Source: an uncultured Lachnospiraceae bacterium (GTDB lineage Bacteria; Bacillota; Clostridia; Lachnospirales; Lachnospiraceae). From it: 9,285 nt of DNA. The position numbers were made by a program, and so were the translations under genes. Each line of letters begins with the position of its first letter. Within the stretch, counting starts at the first letter, position 1. Under the pieces are notes generated by a model. That model saw only the letters and a list, made by a program, of their open reading frames with translations, did not search any database and had not been told where the DNA came from. Shown here in pieces: positions 1 to 5,705 of this stretch. The DNA lies in NCBI GenBank assembly GCA_945492935.1, contig CALYVE010000046.1, positions 1 to 9,285 on the forward strand. The letters run 5' to 3'.

Positions 1-15
1 ATTGCTACAAGAAGG

Positions 16-46
16 ATTATAATGTCTCCTCTTAAGGGAGAGTCAA
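16..46 (-). promoter_or_regulatory. MerR-type promoter candidate, pointing out of the left edge
   Basis: On the minus strand a -35 TTGACT (41-46) and a -10 TATAAT (16-21) are separated by 19 bp. The spacer region contains an inverted repeat, TCTCC / GGAGA (25-29 and 37-41) around a 7-bp centre. An over-long 19-bp spacer with the dyad between the hexamers is the known layout of promoters activated by MerR-family regulators. Transcription would start near position 9, so the controlled gene lies outside the window. An alternative reading pairs the same -35 with ATTATA at 17 bp, which would make it an ordinary promoter with an operator. The regulator is not visible here. Confidence 0.5.
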
Positions 47-63
47 ATATTTTTTTCTTCACA

Positions 64-77
64 GAAATCCGGATTTC
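64..77. repeat. Perfect 14-bp palindrome
   Basis: GAAATCCGGATTTC is its own reverse complement. It lies between the end of the FliB-like gene and the MerR-type promoter candidate, with its near edge 17 bp upstream of the -35 box. No T-run follows on either strand at terminator distance, so it is more likely a protein-binding site or chance than a terminator. Confidence 0.4.
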
Positions 78-137
78 ACACGTTCCTTCAGTAGAGCAAT
101 ATCCATTCTCCCCACAAATTACATAAACCATCCCTTT

Positions 138-1301
138 TTACAATATGCTCGCCATCTTATCTACCGAGCAAAGTGGGTGTGCGGTAAAAATTCCTTCAAG
201 AGAAAGTAAATTCTCATCTGAATGCTCAATCTGACGCGAATATAAATATGCGTGCTCGATGCGTTTATCGACGGTCTGCTTTTTGCGTTTTTTACGATTC
301 CTGTAAAAATCCGCCAAAGACATCTCGCGAATAAACATCGTACTAAATATCGACATTTTCACCATACCTATGATATTGCCATCGTATACTCCTCCAAGAA
401 AGTATGTGTATAAAAAATATACCAGGATATGCTCATATTCGTATTCATAATCAGCAAGGAATTCTTCATACTGTTTCGCAGCCTGAATGTACTGTTCCTC
501 CGTACATCCGGTATAAAGAATCTCAACAATATCATTTACAAGTGCCGGCCACTCATCATTAATCATCTCAAGTCCAAGTAACATATCCAAATACTCTTTC
601 ATCAAATGATAACGATTAGAAAGCGCATTTGTTGTAGTCGTTGATTTTGGGCATATTTTTGAAAATTCTGTTGCCTGCTTTAAGAGCTTGTCGGCAAGAA
701 TAGGTACTTTTACGGGCATTTTCTCGTATTTATAGATTACTTCCTGTACACGACCGGTTACAAACAAAATGTCACGCATCCGTTGATCGATACGCTTTGT
801 TCGGTCTTTGGCAATTGCAAATATGTCTTTTCGAACTTCCATTAATATCGAAAGCAGCCTCTTATCAAATTCCTTTGCAGTGTTCGTCTTTTTGTCAGTT
901 GAACGCACCTTGAATTTATCAACCCTTTTTCGGTCAATAATCATTCTTGCAACAACCGGACATGACATAGAAAGTGCAGCTTCAATTTGATTGCCATATA
1001 TTTCAAAATGTCTCGGATATCGCCTGCAAGTATCACAAAGCATCGATTCCCCTTCACGAATAATCAAATCACAAAGCTTATCATCATTAAGAAAAGAACA
1101 ACGGCCATCACAGATTTTGAAACACTGCTCATCGTCATCTACGTGCTTCATAATATATTCCTTTCTGTCTGCATCACAATCTTTGTATTTCTCATAGGTT
1201 CTGTCATCTATATAGACGCCCCAGCCACTGCAACATGTGCATGGACAATCACCGGCAATACATTCAAATTCATTATAATAATCCGGCATACGATATTCCA
1301 A
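138..1301 (-). CDS. FliB-like flagellin lysine-N-methylase family protein
   Basis: A 387-residue Cys-rich protein of the FliB family, whose characterised members methylate surface lysines of flagellin and are reported to depend on an iron-sulfur cluster. Visible signatures are an N-terminal Cys cluster (C14, C19, C21, C23, C24, followed by Gly-Trp at 26-27), then C42, C60, C64, C68, C77, C89 and C92, the last beginning CRRYPR. The rest is mostly helical and ends without a recognised extra domain. The start is taken as TTG at 1301 because an AGGAGG site (1310-1315) sits 8 nt before it; the longer reading from ATG 1328 would place that site inside the gene, and ATG 1289 is 20 nt from it. It is the last gene of a probable unit with the lipoprotein and dgt. 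No flagellar gene is visible nearby, so flagellin as the substrate is inference; the family assignment is firmer. Confidence 0.8.
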   Translation of the reverse strand: MEYRMPDYYNEFECIAGDCPCTCCSGWGVYIDDRTYEKYKDCDADRKEYIMKHVDDDEQCFKICDGRCSFLNDDKLCDLIIREGESMLCDTCRRYPRHFEIYGNQIEAALSMSCPVVARMIIDRKRVDKFKVRSTDKKTNTAKEFDKRLLSILMEVRKDIFAIAKDRTKRIDQRMRDILFVTGRVQEVIYKYEKMPVKVPILADKLLKQATEFSKICPKSTTTTNALSNRYHLMKEYLDMLLGLEMINDEWPALVNDIVEILYTGCTEEQYIQAAKQYEEFLADYEYEYEHILVYFLYTYFLGGVYDGNIIGMVKMSIFSTMFIREMSLADFYRNRKKRKKQTVDKRIEHAYLYSRQIEHSDENLLSLEGIFTAHPLCSVDKMASIL

Positions 1302-1309
1302 AATGTGCA

Positions 1310-1315
1310 CCTCCT
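1310..1315 (-). promoter_or_regulatory. Shine-Dalgarno site that fixes a TTG start
   Basis: AGGAGG is followed by 8 nt and then TTG (1301-1299). It lies 12 nt inside the alternative frame that opens at ATG 1328, which itself overlaps the stop of the upstream lipoprotein gene as TAATG. The strength and spacing of the site favour TTG. Confidence 0.75.
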
Positions 1316-1327
1316 GCCATATAAACA

Positions 1328-2395
1328 TTACAAGATTTCCAAATTGTTAATTACATTGTAAATACCATCTTTTGTTTCAGGATAATCCATCCCATAACAA
1401 AGCATAAAATAATATGTGTTTCCGTTATAGTCAAAGTAACAATTGTCCATTGCCATACCATTGTCTGCATTTGTTAAACGAACCCGAAAGACAATTGTTC
1501 CTTTTAGCAAATCAGATCCATCCGGCCACACATCTTCAAAAAAGAACTGATCCATAGTAGCTTCCTGCCATAAACTATCATTCTCATGCATATTTAGCTT
1601 GTCCTTCGCTATTTTTTCCGCTGTTCTTCCCTCAGCGTTATATAATTCGATAAAACATCTTGTTATGAGGCTCGCATACTGATCATTTAATCCATACAAT
1701 TTGACCATAAGATATGCAGCATTTTCAGAGGACAAGTCGTACTCTGTCTGTCCTGTATTCATTTCTTGAATATCATTTGCATACATTCCCTCTTGCATCG
1801 TAATTTTAAAATTGTTATTAAAAATCACAAATGGGTAATCGCTTGCAACCGGCAAATGACGCTTGCCAACATAATCGATTGTTGAAGCCATTGTTTCTAA
1901 TTCAAAATGAATTTGCTCCGCATTTTTCTCTTCACAAATCATCCAGACCATGAATAACCTGCCGTTGTTAATTGTATATAATGTGTCCATATAACATTTT
2001 GTTCCGTTATAGTCACAATTCCACGACATAGAATAAAATGGAGTTTCATTCAATGTACATTCTTTTTCAATAATTTCTGATTCCTGAACAAGTCCGGATT
2101 CTTCCACAAGCTGCTTCCACATTCTTGCATAACCCGGTATTGTACATGTTGCTTCCTCCTGCAGGATTACAACAATATTATTTTTGTCCTTTGTTGCATA
2201 AACATCTTTGCCTGCAAACTCGGGTAAGTTTGTTTTTTCGTATTTGTTGTACATCTTCATTGTATACTCATCAAATGTTCGAGTGGAGCTATTCTTTGAT
2301 GTAAGTCCATTATCCTCTTTCTTTGAGCAACCAATTAACGATACAAGCAGTACAAAATAACATGCCATTCGTAATATTTTTTTCATCGTCTTCAA
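1328..2395 (-). CDS. Unrecognised secreted lipoprotein
   Basis: The product has 355 residues. Residues 1-23 form a lipoprotein signal peptide: basic start, hydrophobic core (about 10-21) and lipobox L20-I21-G22-C23, then a polar SKKED linker. It should be lipidated at C23 and anchored outside the membrane. The mature part is acidic and rich in Asn, Tyr and Met, and I recognise no catalytic motif. Two halves of about 130-150 residues each end in a similar way (an aromatic/hydrophobic strand after an Asn-Gly turn, then a helix), so an internal duplication is possible but unproven. The start is TTG 2395, 7 nt after GAGGAG (2403-2408); a longer frame opens at TTG 2431 without a ribosome site, and ATG 2386 is 16 nt from it. 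The gene lies 76 nt after dgt with no terminator between, and its stop is 26 nt before the FliB-like start. Confidence 0.8.
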   Translation of the reverse strand: MKTMKKILRMACYFVLLVSLIGCSKKEDNGLTSKNSSTRTFDEYTMKMYNKYEKTNLPEFAGKDVYATKDKNNIVVILQEEATCTIPGYARMWKQLVEESGLVQESEIIEKECTLNETPFYSMSWNCDYNGTKCYMDTLYTINNGRLFMVWMICEEKNAEQIHFELETMASTIDYVGKRHLPVASDYPFVIFNNNFKITMQEGMYANDIQEMNTGQTEYDLSSENAAYLMVKLYGLNDQYASLITRCFIELYNAEGRTAEKIAKDKLNMHENDSLWQEATMDQFFFEDVWPDGSDLLKGTIVFRVRLTNADNGMAMDNCYFDYNGNTYYFMLCYGMDYPETKDGIYNVINNLEIL

Positions 2396-2402
2396 TTCAT
2401 TT

Positions 2403-2408
2403 CTCCTC
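2403..2408 (-). promoter_or_regulatory. Shine-Dalgarno site that fixes a TTG start
   Basis: GAGGAG is followed by 7 nt and then TTG (2395-2393), giving a signal peptide that starts MKTMKK. The competing ATG at 2386 lies 16 nt from the site, too far for usual initiation. Confidence 0.7.
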
Positions 2409-2471
2409 ATAATAATTCGTTTGCTGTTCAATCACATAATATTTCATACAAAATCACTTCAAACTATCCAA

Positions 2472-3713
2472 TTAACAGCGAAGCAATTCTTCAAACGCAT
2501 TTATTGCATACATGTCTGTCATACCGGAAATAAAATCAATGACTGCCGTAAGATATTGTTCCCGCGTGTTCAGACTGCCGTATATTTTCCGATTATCGCA
2601 GTTTTGAACAATGTTTACTGACCTGTTTTGCGTGACTAACGTCTTATCTACATACTGCACGAGCCACTGAACAAATCCCTTTACGAAGCTTTTTTGATCA
2701 AATGCATTTTCCGACAGCTTTGCTATTACATCCTGACCATATAAATCATAATATGAAACAAGTGTCTCAAACAGCTGATTAATCACTAGCTCGGAATATA
2801 ATTCAAATGGTTTCAGCCGCTTATTCGAGTATATATTCTCATAATTAAACCGTTTAATCTCATTTAATTGCTGCGACATTTCATCACTTAAACATAAACC
2901 TTTTTCCGGTGAACTGTTCTGGAAAAAATAAATAATCATATTGTGCATAATAACTGTTGTATTAACTGCATTATCATTTCTGGACTTCGCCATCTCAAGA
3001 AGAAGCTTCTGCGCCTCGTCAGACAAATACCCCAGTCTCGTTGCATCTTCAATGTCTCGTCCAAGATATGCAATCTTATCGGATAGCTTAACAACACAAC
3101 CTTCCCAGGTAGAAGCCTGATATTTGCCCGGTTCATCAAATTCCTTCAAATCAAATATTTCATCCCGTGGACAAAGTGAATTCTGATCCATCTCCCCACA
3201 ATGTGAAATAATGCCATCCCGCACTCCATAGGTAAGATTGAGATTACGCATAATCTTTTGATTATCCTCGAGCAACTCAATATTATCCACAAAATAGACA
3301 CCATTTTGCTCATGCCAAAAATTCTTACCAAGATACTGCTTCGTAAGCTTACGAATAATCTTCTCCCCCTGGTGTCCAAATGGTGCATGCCCAAGATCAT
3401 GTGCCATCGCAATCGCCTTTGTAAGCTCTTCGTTCAACCCAAGCTGTCTTGCTATCGTATTACTCACCGACTCAACATGAAGTACATGTTCCATACGTGT
3501 ACAAATGTGATCATTCCCTGCCGCATTATAAAACACCTGCGTTTTGTGTTTCAATCGTCGATATGCCAGACTATGCAAAATACGGGTATAATCTCTTGCA
3601 AAAGGACTGCGTATGTCATCCAAACGACTATATAATTCATTTTCACGTTGCGTTATACGCTCCCAATTCTTATGTTTTTCACTCATCGCTACGGATGCAA
3701 ATTGTTTTTCCAT
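2472..3713 (-). CDS. dgt: dGTP triphosphohydrolase-like HD-domain protein
   Basis: A 413-residue cytoplasmic enzyme of the Dgt family, which hydrolyses dGTP or other dNTPs to the deoxynucleoside and tripolyphosphate and helps set dNTP pools. The N-terminal SLAYRRLKHKTQVF segment is typical of the family. The metal-binding HD motif is visible as H76 (in TRMEHVLHVESV), H105-D106 (in AMAHDLGHAPFGHQGE) and a later Asp in KLSDKIAYLGRDIEDA. Start is ATG 3713, with AAGGAG (3720-3725) 6 nt upstream; an ATG at 3734 in the same frame lies before that site and is less likely. Length fits the family. In many Clostridia dgt sits with dnaG and rpoD; here it is followed by a lipoprotein and a FliB-like gene. 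Substrate specificity cannot be read from the sequence. Confidence 0.9.
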   Translation of the reverse strand: MEKQFASVAMSEKHKNWERITQRENELYSRLDDIRSPFARDYTRILHSLAYRRLKHKTQVFYNAAGNDHICTRMEHVLHVESVSNTIARQLGLNEELTKAIAMAHDLGHAPFGHQGEKIIRKLTKQYLGKNFWHEQNGVYFVDNIELLEDNQKIMRNLNLTYGVRDGIISHCGEMDQNSLCPRDEIFDLKEFDEPGKYQASTWEGCVVKLSDKIAYLGRDIEDATRLGYLSDEAQKLLLEMAKSRNDNAVNTTVIMHNMIIYFFQNSSPEKGLCLSDEMSQQLNEIKRFNYENIYSNKRLKPFELYSELVINQLFETLVSYYDLYGQDVIAKLSENAFDQKSFVKGFVQWLVQYVDKTLVTQNRSVNIVQNCDNRKIYGSLNTREQYLTAVIDFISGMTDMYAINAFEELLRC

Positions 3714-3746
3714 AGGATGCTCCTTTCGCCTCATTCCTTATCGTAT

Positions 3747-3776
3747 GATATAAAAGAAGCGCACCCTATGCATCAA
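3747..3776 (-). promoter_or_regulatory. Weak promoter candidate for dgt
   Basis: TTGATG (3771-3776) and TATATC (3747-3752) are 18 bp apart, with 4 of 6 consensus matches in each box. The element overlaps the 3' arm of the terminator hairpin of the upstream gene. It is the only reasonable candidate in the short space before the dgt ribosome site. Confidence 0.3.
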
Positions 3777-3806
3777 CCGAAAGGTTCATCGCAGACAGGC
3801 GCGCTT
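3752..3806 (-). terminator. Rho-independent terminator of the small acidic membrane protein gene
   Basis: In the minus-strand RNA the arms AAGCGCGCC (3798-3806) and GGUGCGCUU (3757-3765) pair over 9 bp with one G-U pair, and CUUUUA follows. The inside of the hairpin also pairs partly, around AACC / GGTT. On the plus strand the same position is an A-C mismatch, although a T6 run follows there, so the stem fits minus-strand use best. It begins 24 nt after the stop of the upstream gene. Confidence 0.75.
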
Positions 3807-3830
3807 TTTTATTATGCTGCAATACAGTTG

Positions 3831-4064
3831 TTACTCAGCATCCTCTACAGGATCTTCTTCATCAAAGAAGCTGTCATCAAAATCATCATCGAAATCATCG
3901 AAATCATCTAAATAATCCGGTGTAAGATACTTATATACTGCTACGCAGATACCAACGATAATTGTAATAATACCAACGATTAATGCGATGGATAAGAAGG
4001 CATTTTTAGCTTCTTCTACGCATTCATCTTCCTTAACAACTGCTACTTCATCAATTTTTTTCAT
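3831..4064 (-). CDS. Small single-pass membrane protein with acidic Asp/Phe tail
   Basis: A 77-residue protein. Residues 1-22 are charged (MKKIDEV, then several Glu and Lys), residues 23-43 form one hydrophobic segment (FLSIALIVGIITIIVGICVAV), and residues 50-77 are almost only Asp, Glu and Phe, with a DDF-type repeat and no basic residue. There is no lipobox or obvious cleavage site, so it is probably an integral membrane protein; orientation is unclear because basic residues lie on both sides. Start is ATG 4064, 8 nt after GGGAGG; the frame stays open upstream to 4154 but that part overlaps the promoter. It has its own promoter and terminator, so it is transcribed alone. I do not recognise a family. 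Acidic tails of this kind could bind cations or basic proteins, but that is speculation. Confidence 0.75.
   Translation of the reverse strand: MKKIDEVAVVKEDECVEEAKNAFLSIALIVGIITIIVGICVAVYKYLTPDYLDDFDDFDDDFDDSFFDEEDPVEDAE
3880..3909. repeat. 9-bp tandem repeat encoding the DDF tail
   Basis: On the plus strand the unit AAATCATCG appears as a 12-bp variant (3880-3891), an exact copy (3892-3900) and a one-mismatch copy (3901-3909). In the gene this encodes the D/F repeat of the acidic tail. Unit length is a multiple of three, so gain or loss of copies would keep the frame. Confidence 0.6.
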
Positions 4065-4097
4065 ATCTGTTACCTCCCAAAATTTTATATCGCATAA

Positions 4098-4116
4098 ATC
4101 AAGCTTTTTGCTCGAT
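4098..4116 (-). promoter_or_regulatory. Hairpin in the 5' leader of the small membrane protein gene
   Basis: ATCGAGC and GCTTGAT pair over 7 bp (one G-T) around an AAAAA loop in the minus-strand leader, between the promoter and the ribosome site. Three U residues follow, too few for a convincing attenuator. It may stabilise the 5' end of the mRNA; no known riboswitch is recognised. Confidence 0.4.
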
Positions 4117-4131
4117 GCTTGCCTAGAAAAG

Positions 4132-4160
4132 ATTATAACATCTTTTTCTTGCAATTTCCA
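4132..4160 (-). promoter_or_regulatory. Extended -10 promoter of the small membrane protein gene
   Basis: A perfect TATAAT (4132-4137) preceded by TGT (extended -10) lies 17 bp from TGGAAA (4155-4160), a 4 of 6 match to the -35 box. The start would be near 4125, giving a leader of about 60 nt. This looks like a strong housekeeping promoter. Confidence 0.7.
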
Positions 4161-4200
4161 TACCTAATAAAACTTTCTTTGAATATACAGAATATCGATT

Positions 4201-5582
4201 CTAGTTTGCCTCTTTTGCAGCCTTCTTTGCAGCCTTAGCCTCAAGTGCCTTATCTGTCGGACGAACAAATACAAGACAGATAACAAGTGAAAGGATGTAA
4301 AGAGCTAATGTAGCGTAGAGAATATTCTGCATACCCTGTGTATTAATTACCATTGACTTTCCATGGTAGTCAATAATTTTCTCGTCGCCGCCAAAGTTCT
4401 TGATAATAAATGCTGCAAGCTGTGGACCGGCGATACCGGCAAAGCCCCATGCTGAAAGTGTAATACCGTGAATAGTGGAAATACTACCCATACCATAGTG
4501 GTCTGAAAGAAGTGTTGGTACATTTGAGAAACCACCGCCATATCCGGCATTCACGACCATGATAAGTGCTACTACAATAATAGCAAGAAGCTTACTGTCT
4601 TCTGCATTCACAATACCATTTGTAACAAGAACGATTGCTGTAAATGCGATAGAAAGTATGAAAATCATCTTGTAAACAGTATTTCTATCCTTCATAGTAT
4701 CAGCCCAAGCGGAGAAACCCAAACGTCCGCCGGCATTAAATACAGCCGAAATAGCACCAAGTGTACCTGCGATTGAAATAAATCCTACTGTAATGAATAA
4801 CTGCTTCTCGTAAGAGATAATTGCAAGACCACAAGTAATATTGATAAAGAACATAAGCCAGATACCAATGTAGTTTGTGATAGGCTTTGTCTTAAGAACT
4901 TCCATAATCGTAGGCTTCTTCTCTTCGCCCGATGGCTCATGCCATCCCTCCGGCTTCTTGAGTAATAAATGTCCTATAAACATCATTACAAAATAAACTG
5001 CACCAAGGATATAGACATCTTGTCGATATCCATATGCTTCTGCATTGCTTCCATAATCGGCGCACCGATTGCCTTTGGAGCTCCGAAACCGGCAACCGCA
5101 AGACCTGTAGCAAGACCTTTACGGTCTTCAAACCACAACATAAGTGTCTTAACCGGTGAAAGATAACCTGTACCAAGACCAACACCCATAATGAAACCAT
5201 AATATACGAAGATACCAATAAGGGCAAGCGGACTCTTACTGCCGGCACCTCCATCAAACTGATTTGTACCATACTTTACGAAGAAACCAGTACCAATCAT
5301 ACCTAATGAGAAACAAATTGTAGCAATAAGAGACGACTTATGAATATCCTTCTCTACTACACTTCCAAGGAATGCTGCTGACATACCAAGGAAAAAGATT
5401 GCTAAACTGAATGCCCAGTTTACAGTCTTTACTTCATATCCAATCTGATTTGCAATACCTGTACTTACATATGACCAACAGTATACTGTACCGATGGAAC
5501 AATGAAGTAACAATCCGGGAATTGCTGCACGCACCCACTTATTTGAGCGTCATCCACCGGTTTTCTTTTGATTCTCTCCCAT
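4201..5582 (-). pseudogene. Broken OFA-family (oxalate/formate antiporter-like) MFS transporter
   Basis: The two halves together match a full 12-helix MFS carrier of about 460 residues in the oxalate/formate antiporter family, which moves small monocarboxylates or dicarboxylates. Signatures are TM1 with LLHCSIGTVYCWSYVS, the DRKGLATGLAVAGFGAP motif, an MFS loop GRLGFSAWADTMKDRN, and GGGFSNVPTLLSDHYG followed by STIHGITLSAWGFAG. Two lesions break it. The natural start ATG 5582 has AAAGGAAG upstream, but codon 11 is TGA (5552-5550), and the frame then continues RSNKWVRAAIPG. Near 5011-5018 one base is missing: frame 1 reads DKMSIS and soon stops, while frame 2 resumes at YILGAVYFVMMFIG, so restoring one T would give the family-like KMFYILG. 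GTG 5534 could serve as a restart but has no ribosome site. The substrate cannot be told. Sequencing error is possible but would need two independent errors in one gene. Confidence 0.8.
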
Positions 5583-5639
5583 TTTCTTATACTTCCTTTG
5601 TTATTTATTTTTTATGCAACGCCTGCAACTTTCCGCCAA

Positions 5640-5651
5640 TTGCGCGCACAA
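5640..5651. repeat. Imperfect palindrome at the transporter transcription start
   Basis: TTGCGCGCACAA is a near-palindrome (one mismatched pair) lying just downstream of the predicted start of the transporter transcript. The leader after it also has two GTTGCA copies 9 bp apart. Position suits a repressor site, but no regulator is visible and chance is possible. Confidence 0.25.
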
Positions 5652-5659
5652 CCGATTAA

Positions 5660-5688
5660 ATTATACACCTTTTTCCTATATTATTCAA
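5660..5688 (-). promoter_or_regulatory. Consensus-like promoter of the OFA transporter gene
   Basis: TTGAAT (5683-5688) and a perfect TATAAT (5660-5665) are separated by exactly 17 bp. The start would be near 5653, giving a leader of about 70 nt before ATG 5582. The promoter is intact although the gene it serves is broken. Confidence 0.8.
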
Positions 5689-5705
5689 CCGTGTAGATGC
5701 TTTTT

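Noticed and set aside
1..131. Minus-strand frame open from ATG 131 through the left edge (MVYVICGENGYCS...)
   Set aside because: The ATG has no correctly spaced ribosome site, the product resembles nothing I know, and the frame runs across the palindrome and the promoter candidate. It is more likely a chance frame.
808..1361. Plus-strand open frames across the FliB-like gene and elsewhere in the window
   Set aside because: They are antisense shadows of well-supported minus-strand genes, with no family similarity or ribosome sites.
2396..2471. Promoter between dgt and the lipoprotein gene
   Set aside because: TTGGAT with TATGAA at 17 bp is a poor match in both boxes; read-through from dgt explains expression equally well.
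3714..3734. Longer dgt from ATG 3734
   Set aside because: The AAGGAG site lies downstream of that ATG and is well spaced for ATG 3713.
4065..4154. N-terminal extension of the small acidic protein to 107 residues
   Set aside because: The extension overlaps the TATAAT promoter and leader hairpin, and the ribosome site GGGAGG fits ATG 4064.
4155..4200. Terminator after the transporter pseudogene
   Set aside because: Only a short AT-rich dyad (AGAAT / ATTCT around CGAT) at the stop codon is present, with no T-run, so I do not call it.
4984..5024. Programmed -1 frameshift joining the two transporter halves
   Set aside because: No slippery heptamer or downstream stem is visible at the junction, and a separate nonsense codon near the start also breaks the gene, so decay is simpler.
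5550..5552. TGA read as selenocysteine or tryptophan
   Set aside because: OFA transporters have no selenocysteine at this place, no SECIS-like hairpin is evident, and all other genes use TGG for Trp.
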